DNA of 64,000 nucleotides, from the NCBI GenBank assembly GCA_963422285.2, contig CAXXJO010000002.1, forward strand, positions 1,302,001-1,366,000, in the 5' to 3' direction. A program made the translations under genes and the position numbers. The notes beneath the pieces were generated by a model. It was not told the DNA's origin. It was given only the letters and a program-made list of their open reading frames with translations, and made no database searches. This document shows positions 53,801-61,539 of this stretch, one piece after another (positions within the stretch are counted from its first letter, which is position 1; each line of letters starts with the position of its first letter). The stretch is from VXYL01 sp963422285 (lineage in GTDB: Bacteria > Pseudomonadota > Gammaproteobacteria > Pseudomonadales > Azotimanducaceae).

Positions 53801-54045
53801 ACGGCCGAGTGGTGCGCGGCGCCATTGACGCCCTCGCCGAAACCGCGCGCGGCTGGCTGATCGTCGACCACAAGTCCTCTCCCCAGCGCCGATCCACCTG
53901 GCGGGGCGAGGCCCGCAAGCACTCCGGCCAGCTGCGAATGTACCAACAGGCGCTGACTGCCGCCGGCCAGCCGGTGGCCGGCTGCTACATCCACTTCGCA
54001 GTCACGGGCGGGCTCGTCGGCGTTCGCTTGCCTGACCCTCGCTAG
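50875..54045 (+). CDS. addA: AddA-like UvrD-type helicase with C-terminal PD-(D/E)XK nuclease
   Basis: Protein of 1056 residues. Superfamily 1 motifs in order: Walker A AGAGSGKT (K25), TFTVKAATELRERV (Ia), ELLVVDEFQDTNPMQ (II), VGDEKQAIYAFRGCD (III), VHVLTYHRAKGLEWPVVV (V) and RLAYVGITRARDRLALAL (VI). A C-terminal nuclease follows with GAIDALAE (D985), WLIVDHKSS (D998, K1000) and GQLRMYQQAL. This is the AddA architecture. ATG at 50875 overlaps the AddB-like stop. No recC or recD gene is nearby. The pair could serve as the main recombination nuclease or in phage-DNA degradation. Confidence 0.82.
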   Translation: MTRANEENTRWQHVTFISAGAGSGKTYRLTKEIEQALAAGAATPAGIVGTTFTVKAATELRERVRARLLNSGRLLLAEQTAESLIGTVHSVCERLLTRFAFELGLTPELNVLSADDGAHLFNQALDEALEVEQVRQMNAIAQRLFPSGQDQPSWQTVAKNLADQARENDIDADALRRMGERNAADLLAFYPEPGDSEPTGELLRRVSETIDNLPVDAYQGARKYQELLIAAQSQLGRDDCPWSVWMRLAGYAGIKAIAEQVAYVQEVAELYEGHARFHRDLDEFMRGVFAIAADSLARFQQLKREQRFIDFADMEQLALHALDEGTVRSRLAGELELLVVDEFQDTNPMQLALFLKLARLADRAIFVGDEKQAIYAFRGCDPELVSDTLDGLAAGGAARDKLAASWRSRPALVQYANELFAAAFVGDGIERESVTLDARREEIAGPAVTAWTLAGSKAEQRARAVAEGIVQLVDGAEQIVDSQTSRPRPIAYGDIAVLARTNDAVARIAASLHRAQVPMKRTLAGLQGTPEIALAKACLRRLADRADTLATAEIVTLADGAEPEAWLANRLDWLAANGDALGWREDDHPIVRRLHEMRDEVALRSPVETVARVLNEADIRRLVAAWGPDEVRVAQRQKNLDAFLDLAIAYEQHALSHREPGTLAGFLLWLEQTLSPELDQQPVAAAGNAVHVLTYHRAKGLEWPVVVCTDFDHSEPLRIWNVRVKRAAAFSLDAPLANRELRYWPGIYGGRKNGVPTRKVVEESCEGLQCRRQAVAEQRRLAYVGITRARDRLALALQDKKLSKDAWMQSFKQDFALPSGTELILPSGATIPTRAEKIEADDGERAPPPYRPRWFVRRERIVHPRKFVQPSSASPVADAAIGEMIEVGQRIPLRGDDMADVGAGLHAVIAAELVNPLPLADAVDRASELLAAHNVHIHLDAADAIVVASRFRRCLEDLFGVSRIEAEVPVVHRLDDGRVVRGAIDALAETARGWLIVDHKSSPQRRSTWRGEARKHSGQLRMYQQALTAAGQPVAGCYIHFAVTGGLVGVRLPDPR

Positions 54046-54074
54046 GAGGCCCGTTGGCTTCACGGTGCCCAGCG

Positions 54075-54495
54075 GGATCGGGCAACCATCGCGCGAACGG
54101 ATTGCGAACCGCGACTCCATCGCAGCGTTGGCCGTCGTTGATGCCTTCCGTGCAGATCGTGCCCGCGCCCAGCGCTCGCGCCGACAATCGCAGCATCCCA
54201 ATACGACAGTCGATAGCTCGCTTTCGGTTCCAGAGCATCGAGCAGCAGGCGTGGGTGGCGACCACTACCAGCCACCGCAGCAGTCGCGTTCCGGCGGGAC
54301 AGGGCTGGTCGGGGTGGACGGACGAACTGCGTCGACGTGGATCTCATGGAGCACCTGCGCAGAAAACCCGCAGTCCATACGGGCAAGCAGAGCCCGGGCA
54401 ATGCGCTTCTTGGGCGCTTCGTCTCTAGCGTCCGATCTGGCGCAGAGAAGGATGTTCGTGTCAAGCAAGACCGCGGTGCTCCTAGGCCTGCTCAC
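54075..54495 (-). pseudogene. VapC-type PIN-domain toxin relic
   Basis: On the minus strand a GTG at 54495 opens VSRPRSTAVLLDTNILLCAR, with the PIN-domain first Asp (LLDTN), and continues KKRIARALLARMDCGFSAQV and HEIHVDAVRP before losing sense. Other frames then carry YRLSYWDAAIVGAS and ARALGAGTICTEGINDGQRC with DGVAVRNPFA, the usual end of VapC. At least two frameshifts separate the parts. The GTG overlaps the antitoxin relic by 14 nt, as in intact vapBC pairs. Confidence 0.7.
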
Positions 54496-54700
54496 GGCTC
54501 GTACGGCATCCGGCCCGGAATCCGGATGCCTTGTCGAGAGCGGCAAACAACGCCACCTCGGCTGATTCGCCGGATCGAGAAGACGCGAACGACATCAGGA
54601 AGTCTCGAACCATTCGGCTGACCGAAGTGTTGCGCTCTGCCGCGACGATCCGCACCTGACGATAGGTTTCGTCGTCGATGGCGACGGTAAATGTTCTTCA
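54482..54700 (-). pseudogene. VapB-type ribbon-helix-helix antitoxin relic
   Basis: A minus-strand frame reads TVAIDDETYRQVRIVAAERN, TSVSRMVRDFLMSFAS and ends TSREQA before a TAG at 54482-54484. This is a ribbon-helix-helix antitoxin. The expected start M-K-N-I-T-V is broken: the sequence reads CTG-AAG-AAC-ATT followed by one extra T, so both start codon and frame are damaged. It precedes the VapC relic in the normal order. From 54701 to 54921 nothing else is recognised. Confidence 0.65.
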
Positions 54701-54921
54701 GGACCGAACCCTTGGCATTCACCGTTCACGGTTTCACCGATACCCAGTCGAGACGCGACAGCCGTGCCTGCAGATGGACCTGCGACGCGAAACGTCCGAC
54801 CTCGGCCGCTGGTCCAGCGTTCCTGCCAACTTGCGGGAAGCGGGTCGCCGACAGCGAAAACGGCATCGGGTGTATCATCAAGGCTCCTTGTTCCGTCTCG
54901 GTTCCTTCATGACCAGTCCTT

Positions 54922-56340
54922 ATGGCGGATAGCGTCGCCAGTTCGCCGGTTCGATCCTCGGGCCGTTCCGTCGCCCCCGAAGTCCGCCGCCGAGCCCGGC
55001 GACTGGCCAGACGCGCCGGCTTCACCCAGGGCAGGGTCGGACTGCATCTGATCCGACTCGGATCGTTCATGGCGATAGGGTCGCTATCCATGAGCGTTGC
55101 CCGGATCGCGGAAGCGCTCTACCTCGGCATTGTCGGCACGGAGGCGCTGGCGGCCATGGGATTCGCATTCCCCATCACCATCTTCCTGTTCGCCTTCGCT
55201 GGCGGCATCGGCACCGGCGCTTCCTCCGTCATCGCCCGCGCCTACGGCGCCGGGGACCGGGCCCAAGCGGCGCGTCTGGTAACCCACGCCGAACTGCTGG
55301 TGCTGCTGGTGGGCATCGCCATCGGCGCCGCGGGTTTTCTCTCCGCCGACTTCGTGCTGGCCCGGCTGGGCGCGGAGGGCGACGTGCTGCGGATGGCGTC
55401 CGAGTATCTCAGCATCTACATGCTGGGCTTCCCGCTGTTCATGCTGTCCATGGTGGGTTCGACCCTGCTGCGGGCCACCGGCAGCGCGGCCAGCCCCGGC
55501 ATCGTCATGACCAGCGGCTCCGTGTTGCAGATCGCTCTCGGCCCGGTACTCATCTTCGGTCTGTTCGGGTTGCCGGAACTGGGCATCGCCGGCGCCGCCT
55601 GGGCCTACGTGGCGTCCCGGGTGTTCAGCGTCGCGCTGTATGTGGTGGTGCTGCTGCGAGTACGCATGGTGAGCTGGTCCCTAGCCGATCTAGGCGCGTC
55701 CTGGTGGGCGATCCTGCATGTCGGCGGACCGGCCACGGCCAGCGGTCTGATCCACCCAGTGTCCATGCTGGTGGTCACATGGCTGCTTGCCAGACACGGC
55801 CATGAAGTGGTGGCTGGATACACCGTCGCGGCGCGGGTGGAAACTTTGATCCACATGGTGCTCTGGTCCGCATCGTCGTCCATCTCGCCCTTCGTCGGCC
55901 AGAACTGGGGTGCCGGCAACTATCAGCGGGTGCGTCTCGCGCTGCGGCTGTGCAACTTCTTCTGCCTAGCCTGGGGCGTGGTGACCTTCGGGGTGCTGGC
56001 CATCGCCGGCGAAGCCATGGTGCGGCTGATCGACCCGAACCCCACCGTGGTGGAAGTATCGGCCCTGTTCTTTCTCATCATCCCGTTGTCCATCGGCTTC
56101 ATGGGCGTGATGCAGGTGGCCACCTCCTGCTTCAACGCCCTCGGCCAGCCGCTGCCGCCGCTGGTGCTTTCGCTGACGCGCACCGCAGCGTTCTACATTC
56201 CACTGACGATTCTCGGCGACTACCTGTGGGGCTACGCCGGCGTGTTCATCGCCACGGCCATTACCAACGTGCTGCTCGGCGTCGCTGCGTGGTACTGGAA
56301 TCGGCTGGCGGTGCGGCGCGGCATCGCCGCGGCGGCATAG
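54922..56340 (+). CDS. MATE-family efflux transporter
   Basis: Protein of 472 residues with twelve predicted membrane helices after a basic N-terminal tail of about 45 residues. Family signs are ALYLGIVGTEALAAMGFAFP (helix 1-2), FAGGIGTGASSVIARAYGAG (the G-x-G-x-x-S-x-x-I-A-x-x-x-G motif) and, in the second half, FVGQNWGAGNYQRVRLAL. MATE proteins export organic cations, drugs or metabolites in exchange for Na+ or H+. ATG at 54922 is used but its ribosome binding site is weak; a start nearer helix 1 cannot be excluded. The amidase-like gene follows after 6 nt, so both are probably co-transcribed. Confidence 0.92.
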   Translation: MADSVASSPVRSSGRSVAPEVRRRARRLARRAGFTQGRVGLHLIRLGSFMAIGSLSMSVARIAEALYLGIVGTEALAAMGFAFPITIFLFAFAGGIGTGASSVIARAYGAGDRAQAARLVTHAELLVLLVGIAIGAAGFLSADFVLARLGAEGDVLRMASEYLSIYMLGFPLFMLSMVGSTLLRATGSAASPGIVMTSGSVLQIALGPVLIFGLFGLPELGIAGAAWAYVASRVFSVALYVVVLLRVRMVSWSLADLGASWWAILHVGGPATASGLIHPVSMLVVTWLLARHGHEVVAGYTVAARVETLIHMVLWSASSSISPFVGQNWGAGNYQRVRLALRLCNFFCLAWGVVTFGVLAIAGEAMVRLIDPNPTVVEVSALFFLIIPLSIGFMGVMQVATSCFNALGQPLPPLVLSLTRTAAFYIPLTILGDYLWGYAGVFIATAITNVLLGVAAWYWNRLAVRRGIAAAA

Positions 56341-56346
56341 GAGGAT

Positions 56347-56799
56347 ATGCTCTGGCTCATGCAGCCAACGAAATCCCAACCGGGCGGCGCACCGCGGCGG
56401 GGCGGGGTCAAGTTCGTCCTGCTACATCACCGCACTTGCCTCGGCGGCGCGTTCCACTACCGAATCGACGCCCGAGGCAACCGTCACGCCGAACTCGACG
56501 AGGCGCTGCGCGGCCAGCATCCGCGCAGCATCGGCGTAGTGGTGGAGGCCGACTGCGATGCCGCGCCCCCGTCGGATGCTCAGATCGGCGCGCTGAAGGC
56601 ACTCCTGCTGGCACTCAAGCTGCGCTATCCGGCGGTGGAAGTAGGCGCGCATCGACAGGTTCGGGGCGACGCGGAGACGACATGCCCCGGCCGGCACTTC
56701 CCGATGAAGGCGCTCGCCGAATGGTGCCGCAGCGAACTCCTGCGCCAACGGGACGGAGTGCTGGCGCGGGATTTCGAGTCGCAGTACTCGAATATCTGA
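56347..56799 (+). CDS. PGRP/N-acetylmuramoyl-L-alanine amidase-2-like protein
   Basis: Protein of 150 residues. The pattern HHRTCLGGAFHYRIDARGNR, SIGVVVEADCD, VGAHRQVRGDAETTCPGRHF resembles the amidase_2 fold: first zinc His in HH, second His in AHRQVRG and Cys in T-x-CPG, as in T7-lysozyme-like amidases. There is no signal peptide, so unless exported otherwise it would act in the cytosol, where such domains usually process recycled muropeptides. GGAGG lies just before ATG at 56347; ATG at 56359 is an alternative. Placed 6 nt behind the MATE exporter. Confidence 0.75.
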   Translation: MLWLMQPTKSQPGGAPRRGGVKFVLLHHRTCLGGAFHYRIDARGNRHAELDEALRGQHPRSIGVVVEADCDAAPPSDAQIGALKALLLALKLRYPAVEVGAHRQVRGDAETTCPGRHFPMKALAEWCRSELLRQRDGVLARDFESQYSNI

Positions 56800-56989
56800 C
56801 CGGCAGCCTTGCGGCTGCGGATCGTCGAATGGATCGGACGAGCCGAACCGCCTCAACGGCGACATCGCCAACTGTTCCGAATCGTCCGCGAGCATCGGCG
56901 GCTGGCCTGCCCAGTTCCACTGGACGCTCGCCCAGCCGCGCCGAGTTCCACCGGCTGCCGTCCGCCCCGAGGAAACCCTCGCCGACATC

Positions 56990-57160
56990 CGGCGACGCTG
57001 GTCAGGGAGATCGAAGGCCGGTTCGTCCTGAGCATCGAAGACCGCCCCGAAGTCCGCTCCCTGTTCGCGGACTTCGGCATCAAGACGGTAGAGACCCTCT
57101 ATTCTCCCAACGCCACGGCGGCGAACTGTTCATCGCCAACAGACGGGCGATTGTCCCGCG
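56990..57160 (+). pseudogene. C-terminal relic of a Dam-type (D12 class) DNA adenine methylase
   Basis: One frame reads LVREIEGRFVLSIEDRPEVR and SLFADFGIKTVETLYSPN; a one-base shift continues RHGGELFIANRR. Together this is the typical end of a D12-class adenine methylase (G-R-F-x-L-S-x-N-D-x-P-E-V-R, then T-x-Y-S, then G-E-L-L-I-S-N). The catalytic part upstream (DPPY) is not seen. The surrounding DNA, 56800-57356, has no other gene I recognise. Confidence 0.6.
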
Positions 57161-57356
57161 CTGGAACGATAGGCGGCACCCCAGGTCCCCGCCGAGCCAC
57201 GGCTAGGGAGGGAGCTTCGACTCCACGAATCCGTCCGCCATTCGGGCGGGCTTGGCGTTCCCTGGCGAACCTGTGCGCGGCGCCGGCGGCGACTGCCTGG
57301 ACGCCGTTGCGACGCCGCATGTGCATGGTGGTTGCCGAAGCCGGTGCCTTGCCGGT

Positions 57357-58289
57357 TCAGGCGGCGGCTTTTTCCCGGCCCGCGCGGAGCGCGGCAAAGC
57401 GCTTCTTCAGCTCCGGGCTGGCGTACTTCATGGTGCGCGAGTAGTCCGGGCCGCTTTCGTCCCAGCCCATGTTGTCGTCCGCGCCCACGAGGCGAGCGAA
57501 CTCCGGCGGATTGCGATCCAGCATTTCCTGGCTCACCCGCCACTGGTAGTTCTCCTGGTTCTTCAGGCGGCGATGGCAGTGGTAGCTGGTGACGTTCAGG
57601 CGCAGGCCGTCGGTCTTCTTCTCGAACGCGCCGTGCCAGGTGTTGCCGTGCCAGACGATGAGCGATCCCGCCTCGGCCTCCACTGGCACCGCGGCGTCCT
57701 CGCCTTCGCCGGGCTTGGGCTGGCGGCAGTAGGTATGGCTGCCGGGCACCATGGCGATGGCGCCGTTGTCCAAGGTGTAGTCGGTGAGGCAGTAGGCGGC
57801 GTTGGCGACATCGGAACAAGCCGGCAGGCGGCCGTCGCGGTCCGGCGGGCAGTCGCTGTGCAGGCCGAGGGACTCGCGCTCGCCCTTCCACTTCACGAAC
57901 GAGGTGAGGCTGGATATCTGCTGCTGGCCGCGCAGCAGATAGTCGATGAGCGTGTAGAGGGTAGGGTTCAGCACCCACTCCTCGAACACCTGGTCCGCCA
58001 TCAGGAGATAGAACAGCAGGAACTGGCCATCGGTTTGCGGCTGCGCCTTGTAGTGGCCGAAGCCGCCGTTCTTGTCGAGCTCGAACTTCACGCCGGTGCG
58101 CTGCTCGCAGACCCGCAGCACCGTCCTGCGCAAGCGCTCGAAGAAGTCGGGCTCCGCCACTTTCGCCGGCGCTACCACGGTAAAGCCGTAGGCGTCGAGT
58201 TCGAAGACGTGCTGTTCGAGCCCGAGATCGCGGACGCGCTGGAACGTGGGGTTGAAGGCTTCGGTATTCTTGAACTCGCCGAATTGCAT
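57357..58289 (-). CDS. Phytanoyl-CoA dioxygenase (PhyH)-family protein
   Basis: Protein of 310 residues, an Fe(II)/2-oxoglutarate oxygenase. Iron ligands: GLHSDCPP (H-x-D) and GNTWHGAFEKK (distal His); the 2-oxoglutarate Arg follows in DGLRLNVTSYHCHR. NGAIAMVPGSHTYCRQP is the usual double-stranded-helix strand. ATG at 58289 has GGGAGGGAGC upstream and gives MQFGEFKNTEAFN. PhyH relatives act on fatty acyl chains, antibiotics or osmolytes; the substrate here is unknown. A CmcJ-type relic lies just upstream on the same strand. Confidence 0.9.
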   Translation of the reverse strand: MQFGEFKNTEAFNPTFQRVRDLGLEQHVFELDAYGFTVVAPAKVAEPDFFERLRRTVLRVCEQRTGVKFELDKNGGFGHYKAQPQTDGQFLLFYLLMADQVFEEWVLNPTLYTLIDYLLRGQQQISSLTSFVKWKGERESLGLHSDCPPDRDGRLPACSDVANAAYCLTDYTLDNGAIAMVPGSHTYCRQPKPGEGEDAAVPVEAEAGSLIVWHGNTWHGAFEKKTDGLRLNVTSYHCHRRLKNQENYQWRVSQEMLDRNPPEFARLVGADDNMGWDESGPDYSRTMKYASPELKKRFAALRAGREKAAA

Positions 58290-58427
58290 GATGCTCCCTC
58301 CCAAGGGTTGAAGTAAGCCGATAGTACATGCTTCGATGCCCAGCGGAATACGCCAAACGCCGCCGCGGTGCATCCAGACGAATGCCGGCCGGCGAGGTTC
58401 TTGCCTCCCCGTCGCGGCTTCAGGTTC

Positions 58428-59050
58428 TCAGAAAGAACACGCCGACGCGGTGCTCGCAGCTTTGCCGCTCTTCGGCGTCCTCCGGCGCACCGGGTTCGGC
58501 GCAGGCGGTGTGGAAGCAGCTATGCAGCACGGGCACGGCATCGGCCTTCATGCCCTAGTTCTTGAAGGCCAGCGCTTCGGCGCAGGTCATGCGCGGGTAG
58601 CAGCACCAGCGATGGGCCGGGTTGAAGCGCAAATTCTGCTGGTTGCTGACCTTGCCCGTAGGCGTGAAGTCGCGCAGGCCCGAAGGTACGAGATCCGCCG
58701 CGTGGAATGGTGCGGGATTCGCAAAGGGCGAGGGGGCATGTGCCGCAGGGGTTTGCGCATGGCCACCGTGCGCCGGAAGTTGATGACGAGGTGGCCCGAG
58801 CACATCGTCCTGATCGTAGCGCCGCCGCCAATCCCGGCCGGCATCGGCACCGGAGAACGCTTCGAGGTTTTCCTGGTAGTCGTCCGCGGTCAGCCCGTAT
58901 TCGTTATGCACGGCGAGGCCGCAGTAGGGATTCGCCGTGCCGGGGCCGCGGCGCAGCAGCCCCGGCGGCGGCTCGATCTCGATGCTGGCGACGGGCTGCC
59001 GGCGGCGCTTGGTCGTTCGACTCTTGCGTCGTCTCCATGTCCGTCATGGA
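58428..59050 (-). pseudogene. CmcJ/NvfI-type oxygenase relic
   Basis: Minus-strand pieces in three frames reconstruct one gene: MTDMETTQESNDQ, then PPPGLLRRGPGTANPYCGLA, VHNEYGLTADDYQENLEAFS, HLVINFRRTVAMRKPLRHMP, DLVPSGLRDFTPTGKVSNQQ, NLRFNPAHRWCCYPRMTCAE and ALAFKN. An in-frame TAG at 58555-58557 follows, then VLHSCFHTACAEPGAPEDAE and CEHRVGVFFLRT to the final stop. This is the layout of the CmcJ family (cephamycin 7-alpha-methoxylase partner and fungal relatives). Several frameshifts and the stop make it inactive. Confidence 0.7.
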
Positions 59051-59124
59051 CCTCGTCCGAGCGACGATCATCCGAGTATGCGGAGCCCTGGCCGAACAAT
59101 CCATTCCGGCCCGGCGGTTCGACC

Positions 59125-59787
59125 TTATTCTTCGGCAGGGCGGCGGTCGACGCCCGCCGAGCCTTCTTGCAGCCGGGGCTTCGCCGTCCGGATCGCTCGA
59201 TCGCCTAAGGACGGCAGCAGAGACAGGGTGGCGGCAGTGCCGTCGCCGAGCAGCAGCGCATCGTCGGCGTTCTGTAGATACCGGTCGCAGGCGTCGTCGA
59301 ACACCGCCGTGCCCGGCGCTGGCGAGGTCCGGTAGTCCGTCCAAAGGCCGGCCGTCCGCGAGGGTTCGCGCTGTGCGCGGAGCAAGCGCAGGAAGCGATT
59401 GCGAGCGTGGGCGGACGCCACTCCGTAGGCGGCTTCGGCATCCACGCAGCCAGCGTGACAGCCGTCCAGACTGCGCACATGGCCCTGCACCAGGATGCAG
59501 ATGGCGTTTTCTTCCAGTTCGAGGAGATCGCTTTTGGATTCCTGGGTAAGCGCCATGAACTCGTCGGAGATCAGCAGCGCGGTCAGACGGTCGGCTTTCT
59601 CCGACAACGCCGTTTCGGCGCGTCTGGCCCGGTCCAGGCAGGTCGCGTAGCACTGGCCGACGACGAGGCGGCCTTCCTGGCTCGGGCTCAGGTTCTGGGC
59701 GACGGCAGCGGACGCGCCGGACAGCATCAGGACGGCGGCAAGCCCAAGGGATTTCTTCAGACGACGATTGGCGTGTGCGAATTTCAT
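59125..59787 (-). CDS. Hypothetical exported protein
   Basis: Protein of 220 residues with a clear signal peptide: basic start MKFAHANRRLKKS, hydrophobic LGLAAVLMLSGASAAV and a likely cleavage at AVAQ-N. The mature part has four to six cysteines in pairs (VGQCYATCLDRA, LDGCHAGCVDAEAA), so disulfide-bonded helical hairpins are likely; C-x3-C pairs repeat. No family is recognised. It is followed by a charged tail. It stands alone between two eroded regions and seems intact. Confidence 0.7.
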   Translation of the reverse strand: MKFAHANRRLKKSLGLAAVLMLSGASAAVAQNLSPSQEGRLVVGQCYATCLDRARRAETALSEKADRLTALLISDEFMALTQESKSDLLELEENAICILVQGHVRSLDGCHAGCVDAEAAYGVASAHARNRFLRLLRAQREPSRTAGLWTDYRTSPAPGTAVFDDACDRYLQNADDALLLGDGTAATLSLLPSLGDRAIRTAKPRLQEGSAGVDRRPAEE

Positions 59788-59907
59788 GGGGCAGTTCTCC
59801 TCGAGTCGCTAGGCAGCATAGCCTTCCCGCAGCTGGGCGGGAATGGCGGCTTTCATTGCGGAGCTTGCCTTCGAGATGCTGAACGGGCACTGAATGGAAG
59901 GTAGTGT

Positions 59908-59971
59908 CTCAGTTCGAATCCGTGTCGTCGTGCCGCATCCCGCAACCACAAGATGCAGGGGCATGGGGCAG
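59908..59971 (-). repeat. Dispersed repeat of about 60 bp, copy B
   Basis: On the minus strand it reads CTGCCCCATGCCCCTGCATC, TTGTGGTTGCGG and GATGCGGCACGACGACACGG, then ATTCGAACTGAG. It shares its right part with copies A and C and its left part mainly with C. It lies between the exported-protein gene and the cas7 relic; the rest of 59788-60050 has no gene. Confidence 0.65.
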
Positions 59972-60057
59972 TATCGACTGATCTATGACGCCCTGCCGGA
60001 CGGCCTTTTACTGCACAACCATCGATACGGCGCTGCTTGCGCGACCTGCCGTAGGAG

Positions 60058-61270
60058 GAAAGATACCCGATTTGAGCGGCTCCGCAGGGCCGCCGCGGGC
60101 GCGCGGCGGCCCTGCGTTCGCGCATGACGTTGCAACCCGCCGGCGGCGAGGGAGACAAGGTTTTCCCGCCGTCCTACGCAGTCGATGGGCGCACCGAGCA
60201 CAAATACGCGGTGGAGGAGTCGGGTCGGCGACAGCGACAAGGTGTTCGTCACCGTCCTGCTGGACTCCGTGGCATCGCAGGCGAATCAGGCGGAACTGGC
60301 GCTGCTCGAAGGCTGGGAGCGGAACGGGTTGTCTTCCCCGTCCCCTACGTCGACTTCAGCGACCCCAACGATGTCACGGACCACGAGAAGCTGACCGTGC
60401 TGGAAGCGCCGCATCGGCTGGCGGACGCCATCTTCCGGGACAGCCTGCTGGACGGCACGCTGTTTCGCCTGTCCGATGTCGTCCGCGCCATCACCGACGC
60501 GCCGCCGCGCAACGCCACCGACCTGTTCCGCCACTCGCCCACAGCGCTGCTGTTCGGCATGCGGGACTCCACCGGGCCGAAGGGCGAACTGGGATCGTAG
60601 TTCCAGCGCACCTATATGTCATGTCATGTCATGTCGGAGATATGTCGGAGATCGTCGGTTTCGACGCCGCGGTGGGAAAGCCGCGGTGGGGAAAGACGGG
60701 AAGCCGCATCGACCCCTTGCTGATCGAAAAGGTTGCTTCGGAGGATCGGGTTTTCAACAGCGCCGACCCGCGGCAGGAGTGGACGCACGATCCCAAGGCA
60801 GCCGAGAAGGACAAGAAGGGCAAACCGGTCCCCGCTTCGCGAGGCAGCGAGAGCGGCAAAGCCGGCCAGCCGTCCAAAATCAATCACGGCAACATGCCCC
60901 CTCGATAGACGCCCAGGCTGGCGGCGTCACCATCTCCAAGGCCCTGCAGACCACGGTGATTTCTTTCGCGGCCTTGCGGCGGCTGCGGTTCAAGGGGTTC
61001 GACCTTGGGGCTGAAACGGCCGCCCGCACCGCGATTGCGGCGCTGGGCGTCGCGGCCATCGCCTACCAGCACGAGACGGACTTCGACCTGCGGTCCCGCT
61101 GCCTACTGCTGCCCACGCATCCTCTCGATAGGTACGGCGCCGTGGAAGCGATACCCGCCAACGCCAGGGATTGGGGCGTCAAGGCGCGCGTCGCAGCGCA
61201 CTTGGCTGCGACCCTGAAAGCAATGCGCGAGGAGGCGGCGCTCTACAAGCGGAGCCATGAACCTGGTTGA
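60058..61270 (+). pseudogene. Relic of type I-G (formerly I-U) CRISPR Cas7 (Csb1, GSU0053 family)
   Basis: Plus-strand fragments in three frames follow the Csb1 order: MTLQPAGGEGDKVFPPSYAV; VLLDSVASQANQAELALLEG; VPYVDFSD and VLEAPHRLADAIFRDSLLDG; NATDLFRHSPTALLFGMRDS with TGPKGELGS; an in-frame TAG where a Lys codon is expected; FQRTYM; SEIVGFDA, SRIDPLLIEKVA, DPRQEWTHDP; KINHGNMPP; SIDAQAGGVTISKALQTTVI and LRRLRFKGFD; DFDLRSRCLLLPT. A Csb1 protein forms the crRNA-binding backbone of the Cascade complex. AGGAGGA at 60053-60059 survives but the start codon does not (ATA). No other cas gene or repeat array is seen in the window. Confidence 0.8.
60611..60650 (+). repeat. Short tandem duplications inside the cas7 relic
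   Basis: ATGTC occurs several times in tandem, directly followed by ATGTCGGAGAT repeated. The expected R-T-Y-M-S-E-I-V-G codons are expanded by about 26 nt, which is not a multiple of three, so this duplication itself breaks the frame. Confidence 0.75.
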
Positions 61271-61448
61271 CTACATCTGCCTGCTCCTGACGCCCGCGCT
61301 GCTGTCCATCGGGCAGTTCCTGTGCAAGAGAACCGCGGACTCGGGATTCCGCTTCCTCGGCGAGAAGCTGAACCTCACGTACTGGGCCGAGGTCGCGCTC
61401 GTCATCGCGGGAGTATGCGCCACCGCCATCGCCCTGCATTCGACGTGA
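61257..61448 (+). pseudogene. Probable internally deleted ArnE/EamA-like small transporter
   Basis: A 63-residue frame overlapping the end of the cas7 relic. LLLTPALLSIGQFLCKRTA resembles the first helix of ArnE-type small multidrug-resistance-like proteins (G-Q-x-C-x-K), and LGEKLNLTYWAEVALVIAGV resembles the last helix of EamA/ArnE proteins (G-E-x-L-x-x-x-x-W-x-G-V-x-L-I-x-A-G-V). The two middle helices are missing, so an internal deletion is inferred. A complete small membrane protein with two helices is the alternative. Confidence 0.4.
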
Positions 61449-61539
61449 AGGCCCTTCCCGGAACAGCCGCATGGGAGCGATCAGGATAGATCGGTTCACC
61501 GCGTTCCTGGCGCCGCGCTCATCCTGCTGCGCGAGGTCA

